Assembly: GCA_024400455.1 (NCBI GenBank)
Contig: JAKSMU010000001.1
Location: 289,657 to 353,656, forward strand
DNA from: Bacteroidales bacterium
GTDB taxonomy: Bacteria > Bacteroidota > Bacteroidia > Bacteroidales > F082
DNA length: 64,000 nucleotides
Direction: 5' to 3'
Made by a program: the position numbers and the translations under genes. This document shows, piece after piece, positions 16,945 through 25,359 of the stretch (the first letter of the stretch is position 1; every line of letters begins with the position of its first letter). The notes beneath the pieces were generated by a model that saw only the letters and a list, made by a program, of their open reading frames with translations, made no database searches and was not told the DNA's origin.

Positions 16945-17463
16945 TTAGTCAGCAAGTTGGAAAGCTTTCTTGACGGCTTCGTAGTTGCTGTAGTCGATGT
17001 CCTGACGACTGTTGTAGAGGTTGGCAGCAATGACTACAATCTTGAACTGATGGTCATCTGGGCGATAGCCGTCGTAGAAGTCATTTTCAGTCCAGAAAAT
17101 GCTGACACCGCCTTGATAAGAGGAAACTTCCAGTGAGGATGAATAGAAATATTCTACATTGTCATCTCCGAATTGTGAATAATAGAAAGTCATTGGGAGT
17201 TGGCGCCAGGTGTTGCCTTCGCTCATGTAGACCAAAACGGCCCCGTAATTGTGAATGTCCATGTTGATGGCTGCATAATCGATGTCGACGCGCCATGAGG
17301 TGTTGTCCCATGTCCAGTCGTTTGAGCGGACGGTCAGTGTGGATGATGCCACGTTGGCGTTACCTTGTGGGCCGACAGGACCTTCAGGACCCATTGGGCC
17401 TCTGCATGAACCGAAAAACATTGTGGCAATGATTGCCATGCAAATAAGTGTTAATTTCTTCAT
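16945..17463 (-). CDS. Lipoprotein with short collagen-like Gly-Pro segment
   Basis: 172 residues. The lipobox is MFFGSC, with Cys20 as the lipid-bearing residue. Directly after it come Gly-x-y triplets, GPMGPEGPVGPQG, a collagen-like stretch of about four triplets. The remaining 130 residues are rich in aromatic and Asp residues (SNDWTWDNTSWRVDIDYAAI) and probably form beta strands. It is likely anchored at the outer membrane. The function is unknown; such short collagen-like linkers are common in small Bacteroidetes lipoproteins. It has its own terminator. Confidence 0.8.
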   Translation of the reverse strand: MKKLTLICMAIIATMFFGSCRGPMGPEGPVGPQGNANVASSTLTVRSNDWTWDNTSWRVDIDYAAINMDIHNYGAVLVYMSEGNTWRQLPMTFYYSQFGDDNVEYFYSSSLEVSSYQGGVSIFWTENDFYDGYRPDDHQFKIVVIAANLYNSRQDIDYSNYEAVKKAFQLAD

Positions 17464-17546
17464 TTCTCTAAGTATTTAATTGTTTATAACTCTATTTTGA
17501 TTTGTCCTATACAAAAACCTTGCCGAAATGTGAGCGTTGGAAATGA

Positions 17547-18503
17547 TTATGCGCTGATAATCGAATAGGTGATGAAAGCAACATAGCCTAACAGCATGAG
17601 CGATCCTTCCACTCTTGAAAGCTTGTGCTTGCCTTTGCCTGTCAAAACGAAAAGCAGCATCAGGGCGTTTGCGCCAAAAAGAATGAACAGCTGGTTGTTC
17701 ATTTGCGCTTTAAATTCAAGCGGCATAATCAAGGAACTGATGCCCAAAACGATGAAAATGTTCAGAATGTTGGATCCTACTACGTTTCCGATGGCTATGT
17801 CGGAGTTTTTCTTTGTGGCGGCAACGACGGAAGTAATCAGTTCGGGCAAAGAAGTGGCGGTGGCTACAATCGTCAGACCTATCATTGATTCGTCCATGCC
17901 CCACGAACGGGCCAGTTCCTGAGCGTTGCGCGAAACGAGTTCTCCGCCTAAATAAAGGCAACCGATGCCGGCGAAAAGCAAAAGCAAGGTCTTCCCCCAT
18001 GGCAACGGAATCTGCTCGATGTCAGCATCTCCTGTGGGTGATTCGCTTTTCTTCATCGTCATGTAGAGATAGACGGCAGCGAGCAGAAGCAAAACGATGC
18101 CTTCAATCCAATTGACTGTTTTTGAGTGCCCGATGAAAAAATCGTTGGCCATCAAGGTCAAGGCGAGCGTGGCGATGAAACCTGTCGGAATGTCGCGTTT
18201 TATGGAAATGTTGTTCACGTCGATAGGGTAAATCATGGCGCTGACACCGAGAATAAGCAGGATGTTCATCGTGTTGCTGCCGATGATGTTGCCGATGGCC
18301 AGGCCCGAACTGCCTTTGGCGCACGAAAAGATGTTGACGATGAGTTCGGGCAGCGAGGTGCCGAAAGCCACAATCGTCAGACCTATTATTAAAGGTGAGA
18401 GTTTTGCGCGTATGCCGACACTCGTGGCACCGTCGACGAGCCAATTCGCACCCATGATAAGGGCTACGAAACCTACAATGAGAAGTGTGAATGTGAGTAA
18501 CAT
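17547..18503 (-). CDS. Sodium/calcium exchanger family protein (CaCA, YrbG-like)
   Basis: 318 residues, the usual length of YrbG-like exchangers. The two inverted alpha repeats are clear: IVAFGTSLPELIVNIFSCAK with AIGNIIGSNTMNILLILG in the first half, and IVATATSLPELITSVVAATK with AIGNVVGSNILNIFIVLG in the second. These G(T/A)SLPE and GN(I/V)xGSN motifs line the ion pathway. About ten hydrophobic segments are seen. It exchanges Ca2+ for Na+ or H+ at the inner membrane. It starts 3 bp after the yggS stop, so the two are probably cotranscribed. Confidence 0.95.
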   Translation of the reverse strand: MLLTFTLLIVGFVALIMGANWLVDGATSVGIRAKLSPLIIGLTIVAFGTSLPELIVNIFSCAKGSSGLAIGNIIGSNTMNILLILGVSAMIYPIDVNNISIKRDIPTGFIATLALTLMANDFFIGHSKTVNWIEGIVLLLLAAVYLYMTMKKSESPTGDADIEQIPLPWGKTLLLLFAGIGCLYLGGELVSRNAQELARSWGMDESMIGLTIVATATSLPELITSVVAATKKNSDIAIGNVVGSNILNIFIVLGISSLIMPLEFKAQMNNQLFILFGANALMLLFVLTGKGKHKLSRVEGSLMLLGYVAFITYSIISA

Positions 18504-18506
18504 AGC

Positions 18507-19178
18507 TTAGACATTGTAATTCCTAGCGCCGAAAATCTTGCTGCCGACACGGACCAAGGTGGCTCCTTCTTCGATGGCAATGGGGTAGTCGTCGGACATG
18601 CCCATCGAGATTTCCTTGAATTGCGGTTGACCTGCGAAATGGTTCTGTTTTAGCGCATCGAATATCGTTTTCAGCTGATGAAATTCCTTGTGGATTTCGG
18701 TTTCGTCGTCGGTGAAAGTAGCCATGCCCATCACGCCGCAAATGCGCACGTTTTCCATTTGCATGAAGGCTTCGGAATTCAGCAAGGCTTCGGCTTCTTC
18801 CAGATTGAGCCCGAATTTGGTCTCCTCGTTGGCGATGTGAAACTGCAAAAGGCAATCCACAACGCGGTCGTGTTTTTTCGCTTCCTTGTTGACGGCTTCC
18901 AGAAGGTTTTCGGAATCAATGGAATGGATCAGCGAGACAAAAGGAATGATGTATTTTATTTTGTTGGTCTGCAAATGTCCGATGAAATGCCATTGGATGT
19001 CATTGGGCAAAACTTCATGCTTGTCGCGCATTTCCAAAGCGTGGTTTTCGCCGAAAATGCGTTGCCCTTCATCGTATGCCTCCTGTAAGTCGCTGACGGG
19101 CTTTGTCTTGGAGACGGCTACCAAAGTGACATGGTTCGGAATGGTTGATTGTATTTGTCTTAGGTTTTCTTTTATCAT
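18507..19178 (-). CDS. yggS: YggS-family pyridoxal-phosphate homeostasis protein
   Basis: 223 residues from MIKENLRQIQSTIPNHVTLV. The open frame extends 29 codons upstream, but only this start fits the family length and lies after the promoter box. The PLP lysine is in VTLVAVSKTKPVSDLQEAYD. Other family motifs are FGENHALEMRDKHEVLP, WHFIGHLQTNK, and SMGMSDDYPIAIEEGATLVRVG near the end. It is a TIM-barrel PLP-binding protein without known enzyme activity that controls vitamin B6 and amino-acid pools. It is divergent from the secreted-protein gene at 19284. Confidence 0.95.
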   Translation of the reverse strand: MIKENLRQIQSTIPNHVTLVAVSKTKPVSDLQEAYDEGQRIFGENHALEMRDKHEVLPNDIQWHFIGHLQTNKIKYIIPFVSLIHSIDSENLLEAVNKEAKKHDRVVDCLLQFHIANEETKFGLNLEEAEALLNSEAFMQMENVRICGVMGMATFTDDETEIHKEFHQLKTIFDALKQNHFAGQPQFKEISMGMSDDYPIAIEEGATLVRVGSKIFGARNYNV

Positions 19179-19200
19179 GATTGATAAGCAATATTCCGTG

Positions 19201-19208
19201 CAAAAATA
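19201..19208 (-). promoter_or_regulatory. -7 box for yggS
   Basis: TATTTTTG on the minus strand matches TAnnTTTG, 22 bp before the yggS start. It supports the start at 19178 rather than further upstream. Confidence 0.5.
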
Positions 19209-19252
19209 GGAATGATTTTCGTAATAATGACGAAGAGCATCGTTTATTTTTG

Positions 19253-19260
19253 TACTTTTG
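19253..19260 (+). promoter_or_regulatory. -7 box for the secreted-protein gene
   Basis: TACTTTTG matches TAnnTTTG, 23 bp before the ATG at 19284. No clear -33 element was seen. Confidence 0.5.
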
Positions 19261-19283
19261 CACAAATCAAATTATCATAACCG

Positions 19284-20135
19284 ATGAAAAAGTTCATGTT
19301 AATGCTGATGATGAGCATCAGCGGGTTCGTTTGGGGACAAACGGCAGATTATGCGCAGGAATTTTGCTTGCAGCCGGGAGAGACTGCTTCGTGGCGCCCT
19401 TTTACGGAATGTAAGGAACTGCGTTTCAGTACAACAGGTTCGAATGTGGCAAGAGCCATGCCTAAACCTGATGGCCGTGTGACCATTACTGCTTTGGGCT
19501 GCGGAACAGCTTATATCACGGCCAGATGTGGCGAAGAATCTGAAAAAGTGAAAGTCATCGTTGCGGAAATCAAGCCGGAAGATACGATGAAATTCAGTTT
19601 TGAACGTCCAGTGGCAAAGCCATTCACGGGCACTTACAAGTTCAATCCGCCAACCGACCATTTCTTCATCAGTTATTCCGACCCGATGGGAAAATCGACG
19701 GAGACCCGCGTCAAAATCGGTGACGAGGAATCGTACCACGATGGAAAGGGCGTCGATTGTTATTGGAATGTGAAGACGGGCGAGAATTTCCATTATGATC
19801 TCGATAAAGGCTGGCAGCCGGATGTGAAGTTTGATTTCGAACCTTTGTCGCCTGATTTCTTTCCGCTGAACGCTTTTGCTATCGAAGTTCCTGCCGACTC
19901 CATCGCCAATTGTTTCATTGGCGAAGAAAACTATCTCGGTGTCAATTGCTGGGTGTTCTTTACGCAGAAAACCGATGGAAGCATCGTGAAATTTTGGGTC
20001 GACCCGGCCAATGGCTGTACGCTGAAACGCCAGGTGAACAACGATGAACCGTGCATTGTGAAGATGTATACGCTCAACTATACCAAGTGGGAGTTTGGCC
20101 CACGCAAAAAGTCACGTAAAGATATTACGCGCTAA
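19284..20135 (+). CDS. Secreted protein of unknown function with Ig-like N-terminal part
   Basis: 283 residues. A signal peptide (MKKFMLMLMMSISGFVWGQ) is followed by a region with the strand pattern of bacterial Ig-like folds: GETASWRPFTECKELRFSTT, then RVTITALGCGTAYITARCGE. The remainder, from about residue 100, contains WNVKTGENFHYDLDKGWQPD and a Cys-containing beta-rich part ending in Arg/Lys residues. No catalytic motif is recognised. It is probably periplasmic or surface-exposed. It stands alone between yggS and gcvT, with its own promoter. Confidence 0.75.
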   Translation: MKKFMLMLMMSISGFVWGQTADYAQEFCLQPGETASWRPFTECKELRFSTTGSNVARAMPKPDGRVTITALGCGTAYITARCGEESEKVKVIVAEIKPEDTMKFSFERPVAKPFTGTYKFNPPTDHFFISYSDPMGKSTETRVKIGDEESYHDGKGVDCYWNVKTGENFHYDLDKGWQPDVKFDFEPLSPDFFPLNAFAIEVPADSIANCFIGEENYLGVNCWVFFTQKTDGSIVKFWVDPANGCTLKRQVNNDEPCIVKMYTLNYTKWEFGPRKKSRKDITR

Positions 20136-20146
20136 ATGAAATTTCA

Positions 20147-20154
20147 TATCTTTG
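20147..20154 (+). promoter_or_regulatory. -7 box for gcvT
   Basis: TATCTTTG matches TAnnTTTG, 37 bp before the gcvT start. No glycine riboswitch fold was seen in the short leader. Confidence 0.5.
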
Positions 20155-20191
20155 CAAGTCGAATTTAAGTAACACATAATACATAATTCAA

Positions 20192-21307
20192 ATGGAAAAC
20201 AACGAATTAAAAAAGACTCCTTACAACCAGATTCACCACGACTTGGGTGCCAAGATGGCTGAATTTGCTGGTTATGACATGCCTATTCAATACTCAGGCT
20301 TGGTTGAAGAACACAACAATGTCCGCAACAATGTCGGCGTGTTCGATGTTTCTCACATGGGTGAATTCCGTGCAAAAGGCCCTATGGCTAAGCAGTTTAT
20401 GCAATATTGCACAGTGAATGATGTTGCTGCTTTGGAAGATGGTAAGGTGCAATACACCTGCCTGCCAAACGGTAAAGGTGGCATCGTTGATGACATGCTG
20501 GTCTACCGCATCGCTGACGACCATTATTTCATGGTTCCGAATGCTGCCAACATCGACAAGGACTGGAATTGGATGAGCCAGATCGCTGCCAAGTTCGGTA
20601 TGAAGCTCGGTGAAGACTTCCAGAACGAAAGCGAAGAATGGGCACAGCTCGCCGTTCAGGGACCTAACGCTCTGAAAGCTATGCAGAAGCTCACAAGCGC
20701 CAATGTGGTTGACATGGAATATTATACTTTCCAAATCATCACTTTCGCTGGCATTGAAAACGTGATTTTCTCGACAACAGGTTACACTGGTGCTGGTGGT
20801 TGCGAAATTTACATTCCGGTTGCTCATGCAATCGAAGTGTGGAATGCTGTTTTTGAGGCTGGTAAGGAATTCGGCATCATGCCTGCTGGCTTGGGTTGCC
20901 GCGATACCCTCCGTCTTGAAAAGGGTTTCTGCCTCTATGGTCACGAAATCGACGACACCATCAGCCCAATCGAAGCTGGTTTGGGTTGGATTACCAAATT
21001 TGTTGATGGCAACGACTTCATCAACCGTGAAATCTTTGCTGCTCAGAAAGCTAACGGCGTGAGCCAGAAGATTGTCGGTTTTGAAATGATCGACCGCGGT
21101 ATTCCTCGCAATGGTTACGAAGTATGCGATGCCGAAGGTAATGTCATCGGTATGGTCCGTTCAGGCAGCCCTTCACCTTCAACAGGCAAGAACATCGGCA
21201 CAGCTTTGGTTTGCAAGGCTTTCAGCAAGAAAAATACTGAAATCTACATCAAGGTCCGCAACAAGCTTCTCAAGGCTGTCGTGGTCAAGATGCCTTTCTT
21301 AGCATAA
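20192..21307 (+). CDS. gcvT: Aminomethyltransferase, glycine cleavage system T protein
   Basis: 371 residues, the usual length. N-terminal motifs HHDLGAKMAEFAGYDMPIQY and NVGVFDVSHMGEFRAKGP are diagnostic, with further family motifs in VQYTCLPNGKGGIVDDMLVY and EIYIPVAHAIEVWNAVFEAG, and the C-terminal barrel RSGSPSPSTGKNIGTALV. It transfers the methylene carbon from the aminomethylated H protein to tetrahydrofolate, releasing ammonia, in the cytoplasm. The coding sequence favours a narrow codon set (GCT, GGT, AAG, TTC), suggesting high expression. It is a single-gene unit with its own promoter and terminator. The other glycine cleavage genes are not in the window. Confidence 0.98.
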   Translation: MENNELKKTPYNQIHHDLGAKMAEFAGYDMPIQYSGLVEEHNNVRNNVGVFDVSHMGEFRAKGPMAKQFMQYCTVNDVAALEDGKVQYTCLPNGKGGIVDDMLVYRIADDHYFMVPNAANIDKDWNWMSQIAAKFGMKLGEDFQNESEEWAQLAVQGPNALKAMQKLTSANVVDMEYYTFQIITFAGIENVIFSTTGYTGAGGCEIYIPVAHAIEVWNAVFEAGKEFGIMPAGLGCRDTLRLEKGFCLYGHEIDDTISPIEAGLGWITKFVDGNDFINREIFAAQKANGVSQKIVGFEMIDRGIPRNGYEVCDAEGNVIGMVRSGSPSPSTGKNIGTALVCKAFSKKNTEIYIKVRNKLLKAVVVKMPFLA

Positions 21308-21332
21308 GTTTTTTCATCATATTGTTTTTTGG

Positions 21333-21366
21333 GGACCTGATTGCTAGCAATCGGGTCCTTTTTTTG
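21333..21366 (+). terminator. Rho-independent terminator of gcvT
   Basis: GGACC (21333-21337) pairs with GGTCC (21354-21358) around the inner arms GATTGC/GCAATC, and is followed by eight T. It lies about 25 bp after the gcvT stop. Confidence 0.85.
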
Positions 21367-21438
21367 TTTTGTTACTTGCTGTTCTGCCAATATTTCCGAT
21401 ATTTGCGGAGGCATAATTGTTGATGTCTCACTTTCGAT

Positions 21439-22161
21439 ATGGAAGACAATACCGAGAAAAAAAAGTTTGCAGCCAGTTTGTTTGTGCCGGCTAGTTTCGT
21501 TGTCCTGATGTGGATAGTGAAGCTAATGGAGTTGGCCTTTGGCGTGGATTTGGGCGTGTATGGATTGCGTCCTCACATGCTCAAGGGTTTGTATGGCATC
21601 ATCACGATGCCTTTCCTGCATGGAAGTTGGGAACATCTGATGACCAATAGCATCCCGGTGTTGGTTTTGGGGACGGCCTTGTACTATTGTTATAGGGACA
21701 TTGCGACAAAAGTCTTTGCTCTGTCATTCGTTATCAGCGGTTTGCTGACATGGTGCATTGCGTCGAGGGGCGTTCATGTCGGAGCCAGTGCCTTGATTTA
21801 TGCCTTGAATCTGTTTCTCATTACCAGCGGTTTGATTCGCCGCAATGCAAAACTGATTGCCATTTCTTTGATTATGGTTTTCCTTTATGGCAGTTTCATT
21901 TGGGGCATGATTCCGGTTTTCGCAAAACCGATGAACATCTCCTGGGAAGGTCATTTGGCAGGTTTCATCACGGGTGTTTTTCTGGCTTTCGTCTATCGTC
22001 ACCAAGGACCTCAGAAAGAGGAATTCAAGTGGGAGGATGAAGATGAGAGCGAAGATGAAGACGATGATGACGGCGAAGGCGAGAACGGCGAAAAACCTTA
22101 TTGGGATGTGCCCCAACCCGATATGAAGGATTTGACGGTCAGATACCGTTTTCGGCATTGA
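21439..22161 (+). CDS. Rhomboid-family intramembrane serine protease
   Basis: 240 residues with about six hydrophobic segments. The first-loop motif is HGSWEHLMTNSIPVLVLG. The catalytic Ser is in GASALIYAL (about residue 117), and the catalytic His in WEGHLAGFITG (about residue 174). The C-terminal 45 residues are highly acidic (EDEDESEDEDDDDGEGENGE) and face the cytoplasm by prediction. Rhomboids cut other membrane proteins within the bilayer; the substrate is unknown. The end overlaps the convergent SGNH gene by 23 bp. Confidence 0.92.
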   Translation: MEDNTEKKKFAASLFVPASFVVLMWIVKLMELAFGVDLGVYGLRPHMLKGLYGIITMPFLHGSWEHLMTNSIPVLVLGTALYYCYRDIATKVFALSFVISGLLTWCIASRGVHVGASALIYALNLFLITSGLIRRNAKLIAISLIMVFLYGSFIWGMIPVFAKPMNISWEGHLAGFITGVFLAFVYRHQGPQKEEFKWEDEDESEDEDDDDGEGENGEKPYWDVPQPDMKDLTVRYRFRH

Positions 22162-22855
22162 ACTGCTCTCGTACGGCTCTAATAGTTTGGGTGGCAATTG
22201 ATTTCATTCCTTCCGTATTAGGGTGTCTCCATTCCTTGCTGATATCGAATAAATCTACATAATGCACTTGGTAATGAGCAGCGACGGTGTGAAACGAATC
22301 AACGATTTCGGCCCCGAGTTCCATGTCGATTAAAAAATAGATGGCGGCAGAAGGGTAGGTTTGCTTCAGCGTTTGGCACAGATAGGCCAAACCGGGACGG
22401 AATTCGCAGAGGTCGTCGTCCGTCCAACCGCCGTATTGATAATTGCCAAGTGGAGCGTTTTGCCATAGATCGTTGGTGCCGCCAAAGACAAAGATGACAT
22501 CAGGATTGCCTAAGTCGTTGGCGCGTCTGATAAAGGAATGTGGCTCGTAGTAATTGGTTGTATCATAGTTGCAAAGCACCGAACCGGAAAAAGAATTGTT
22601 GCGGTCAAGTTTCCAATCCATGGTGTCTTGAACCTGATGCCACCAGGTCTGATTGACACTGGTGACATTGATGTAGTTGTTTGGCGGCAGTTTGTACCAA
22701 ACGTCATTGGTCGAAGGACTTACATAACCTTCAAAAGTAGAGAAGCTGTCGCCTAAAACTGAATATGATATTTCCTTTACAATAGGCTCTTTCGTGCATG
22801 ACATCAGTGTGACGGTAATTGCGAAGAGTGCAAGATGCCAAAATTTTCTTTTCAT
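22139..22855 (-). CDS. SGNH/GDSL-type hydrolase lipoprotein
   Basis: 238 residues. The lipobox is TLMSC (Cys20). Block I is YSVLGDSFSTFEGY with the nucleophile Ser, block III is FGGTNDLWQ with the Asn, and block V is HPNTEGMKSIA with the His. These identify the SGNH fold of esterases, acetylxylan esterases and lipases. It is likely anchored at the outer membrane and may remove acetyl groups from glycans; that is inference. It follows the C10 peptidase gene by 3 bp and is probably cotranscribed with it. Its 3' end overlaps the rhomboid gene tail-to-tail. Confidence 0.9.
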   Translation of the reverse strand: MKRKFWHLALFAITVTLMSCTKEPIVKEISYSVLGDSFSTFEGYVSPSTNDVWYKLPPNNYINVTSVNQTWWHQVQDTMDWKLDRNNSFSGSVLCNYDTTNYYEPHSFIRRANDLGNPDVIFVFGGTNDLWQNAPLGNYQYGGWTDDDLCEFRPGLAYLCQTLKQTYPSAAIYFLIDMELGAEIVDSFHTVAAHYQVHYVDLFDISKEWRHPNTEGMKSIATQTIRAVREQFNAENGI

Positions 22856-22858
22856 GGC

Positions 22859-25327
22859 TTACTCCTTGATGATGCGCTTTGTGATGGTTCCGCTTTCGGT
22901 GTGAAGCACGACAAAACATACTGGTTCATGTATGTTGCTGATGTTCAGTCTTATTTCAGAATTATCGCTGATGTCTTCGGAAAGCAGGAGCTGGCCATAA
23001 AGATTGTAAATTTTGACTTCCCTAATGCCGTTGCCTTCGATAATGACGAAATCGTTGGCTGGATTCGGGTAGACTATGAAATCGCTTTCCTCATGATTGA
23101 CTATGCCGTCAAAATAATACAGGTTTGCGACGAGGTTTCTTTCTCCGTTGACGACAAAGGTGTATTCAGGTTCGGTTGAGACGATTTCGCCGTTTTCCGT
23201 CCAATTTTCAAAGGTGTAGTAGGTGTTTGGCAGCACCGAAAGCGTGACACTTTCTCCAAGGCTGTAAGTGCCAGTCCCTGTTATTGTTCCGCCGTTTTCA
23301 GGATTGGTCGTGGCACTGATTTCAACGATGGTGGGTAAGAAGTTTGCCGTCAGATTGCGATTGCCGGTCACTACAAAAGAGAAGAGGCAATCGGTAGTTA
23401 CCACGACTCCGTCTTCAGTCCAATTTTCGAAGATGTAATTGTCTTTGGCTTGTGCAAACACACCACAGGTTTGTCCGTAGTTGAAGCTTCCGCCACCGCT
23501 AACGGTTCCCATTTCAGCATCACAATCGACGGTAACCTCATAGGCTTCGGCTTCGAAATTGGCAATTAGATTCCTGTTGCTTGTCACATTGAAGGTGTAT
23601 GAGGCATTTGTGGAGACTTCTGTTCCGTTTTCGGTCCAGTTTACGAAGGAGTGGCCTGGGTTTGCCGTGGCCTGAACGGTGCATGATTGATCAAGCATAT
23701 AAGCGCCGTCGCCAGTGGTTGTTCCGCCATCGTCCGGATTGGCCGATGTCGTAATCGTGAAATTGCTTTGACTGAAATTGGCTACAAGGTTTCGGCTGCT
23801 CGTCACGTTGAAGGTGTAGTCGGCATTAGTGGAGACTTGCGTTCCGTTTTCGGTCCAGTTTACGAAGGCGTAGTCCGCATTTGCCGTGGCGTGAACGGTG
23901 CATGATTGGCCTTGTGTGAAATTGCCGCCACCAGAGGTGCTTCCACCGATGCTAGGATTGGATGATGTGGCAATTGTATAGGTGCTTGGTGTGAAGTTAG
24001 CCACGAGGTTTCTGTCGCCTGTCACGGCGAAAGTGTAATTTGCAAGGGTAGAGACGAAATTGCCGTTTTCAGTCCAGTTCAGGAAAGTGTAACCGGAGTT
24101 GGCCGTTGCGTTGATGGTGCATGACTGTCCTTCCTGATAGTTTCCGCCGCCGCTGACGGTTCCTCCATTATTAGGGTTTGCCGTTAAGTTGATGTTGCAA
24201 TAGACATCGGTTCGCGGGCGGATGTTGAAGATGGCGTAATTGCTTGAATTATATTCGTGACTTGAAGGATTCAAGGCTCCAATGGCATAATATCCGTTTC
24301 CAGAGCCGCTCCATCCCCAATTGAAATGGAACTGGTCGTTGCTGTTGTAGCCGTCGCAGACGAAACTATGGCCGGAACCACTTTCGCTCCAGCCGCTGTA
24401 ATGAATAGGGCAACCTTGGTCGAGGGAAGCCTTGCATTGAGTGATCCAGCTATCGTTGTCGTCTTTCCATTGCCCATATAATCCGTTGGTGTATAGGAAG
24501 TTGTTCTTTAAAACATTGGGAACGTTTTCGGGGATTGCACTTGTTCCATTTGGACCGTAACTGGCATGCAAGGCTACGCCGATATGCCAAAGCAGGGTAG
24601 CGGTAGCGGTGCGTTGAATTTCTAGACTTCCGCTAGTCAGATTGTCGGGCATGTTCGCATAATCATAGGTGGCTTGAGAAAGGTTCACGGATTGAAAAGG
24701 ATAGCCGGAAGGCGTGTATGAAACCGTGCCCTGACCATGTTCGGGATATTCCCAGTAACGCAAGATTTGTCCGACGGCAAGACTTGTGCAGCCGACATAA
24801 ACACGCTCGCAAGGACCGTTTTTGTCGTATGGACATAAGTCGTTATAATAGCAATTCTGATTCCAAGTGTCTCTAATCAAAGCATCTACGGTTCTTTCGT
24901 TTCTGTGTGCCAAAAGGTTGCCATCACATTCTACTTGCTGCCATTGCGCAACGACATCGTCGGTAATGTAGTCTTCGCGAATAGCCCATTCAATCTGTTC
25001 AACAAAACTATTCAGTTGAAAATTAAGGCCGTCAGGAATCTGGTCGATGTCGAACGTACCTTCTTCGGAATAGCCTAAAACAGGGTAGGCGTGGTCGTCG
25101 GCAGAGACGAGGACGAAACCTTTGTCGGTGTTGAAGACATAAATGCATGCTGTGCCGTCTGTGGCGGCAAAGGTGTAAGTGATTTCAGCATTGGAAGAGA
25201 TGCTGCTCTTTGTGTTGGTAGTCAAGAATTTAGAAGCAATCTTGCGTGCTCTTTCAATATTGATAGGTGAACTTTGAGCAATGATTGCAAAACTTAGAAA
25301 AGTTAAAATGAAAAAGATCTTTTTCAT
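22859..25327 (-). CDS. C10-family cysteine peptidase with five repeat domains and T9SS sorting domain
   Basis: 822 residues from MKKIFFILTFLSFAIIAQSS (signal peptide); an upstream Met is ignored. A propeptide (about 25-140) includes YVFNTDKGFVLVSADDHAYP, typical of Spi/C10 pro-domains. The streptopain-like catalytic domain follows, with Cys in YVGCTSLAVGQ (near 184) and His in SGSGHSFVCDGY (near 318), then FHFNWGWSGSGNGYY. Five repeats of about 72 residues (near 377-740) each contain the FVNWTENG-type motif of divergent InlB B-repeats. The end (YPNPANDFVIIEGNGIREVK...) is a type A T9SS sorting domain. So it is a surface or secreted protease of the interpain/streptopain group. Confidence 0.93.
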   Translation of the reverse strand: MKKIFFILTFLSFAIIAQSSPINIERARKIASKFLTTNTKSSISSNAEITYTFAATDGTACIYVFNTDKGFVLVSADDHAYPVLGYSEEGTFDIDQIPDGLNFQLNSFVEQIEWAIREDYITDDVVAQWQQVECDGNLLAHRNERTVDALIRDTWNQNCYYNDLCPYDKNGPCERVYVGCTSLAVGQILRYWEYPEHGQGTVSYTPSGYPFQSVNLSQATYDYANMPDNLTSGSLEIQRTATATLLWHIGVALHASYGPNGTSAIPENVPNVLKNNFLYTNGLYGQWKDDNDSWITQCKASLDQGCPIHYSGWSESGSGHSFVCDGYNSNDQFHFNWGWSGSGNGYYAIGALNPSSHEYNSSNYAIFNIRPRTDVYCNINLTANPNNGGTVSGGGNYQEGQSCTINATANSGYTFLNWTENGNFVSTLANYTFAVTGDRNLVANFTPSTYTIATSSNPSIGGSTSGGGNFTQGQSCTVHATANADYAFVNWTENGTQVSTNADYTFNVTSSRNLVANFSQSNFTITTSANPDDGGTTTGDGAYMLDQSCTVQATANPGHSFVNWTENGTEVSTNASYTFNVTSNRNLIANFEAEAYEVTVDCDAEMGTVSGGGSFNYGQTCGVFAQAKDNYIFENWTEDGVVVTTDCLFSFVVTGNRNLTANFLPTIVEISATTNPENGGTITGTGTYSLGESVTLSVLPNTYYTFENWTENGEIVSTEPEYTFVVNGERNLVANLYYFDGIVNHEESDFIVYPNPANDFVIIEGNGIREVKIYNLYGQLLLSEDISDNSEIRLNISNIHEPVCFVVLHTESGTITKRIIKE
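23110..24195. repeat. Five in-frame repeats of about 216 bp in the C10 peptidase gene
   Basis: Each unit codes about 72 residues ending with NLxANF. The shared core is NWTENG followed by VST. The second and third units are the most alike, indicating recent duplication. Confidence 0.8.
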
Positions 25328-25348
25328 AAGAAATTGAATTTGAAAATG

Positions 25349-25356
25349 CAAAAATA
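25349..25356 (-). promoter_or_regulatory. -7 box for the C10 peptidase
   Basis: TATTTTTG on the minus strand matches TAnnTTTG and lies 21 bp before the ATG at 25327, directly after the OmpA gene's stop. It suggests the peptidase has its own promoter. Confidence 0.5.
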
Positions 25357-25359
25357 GTA

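Noticed and set aside
20135..20191. Glycine riboswitch before gcvT
   Set aside because: The leader between the promoter box and the start is under 40 bases, too short for the tandem aptamer.
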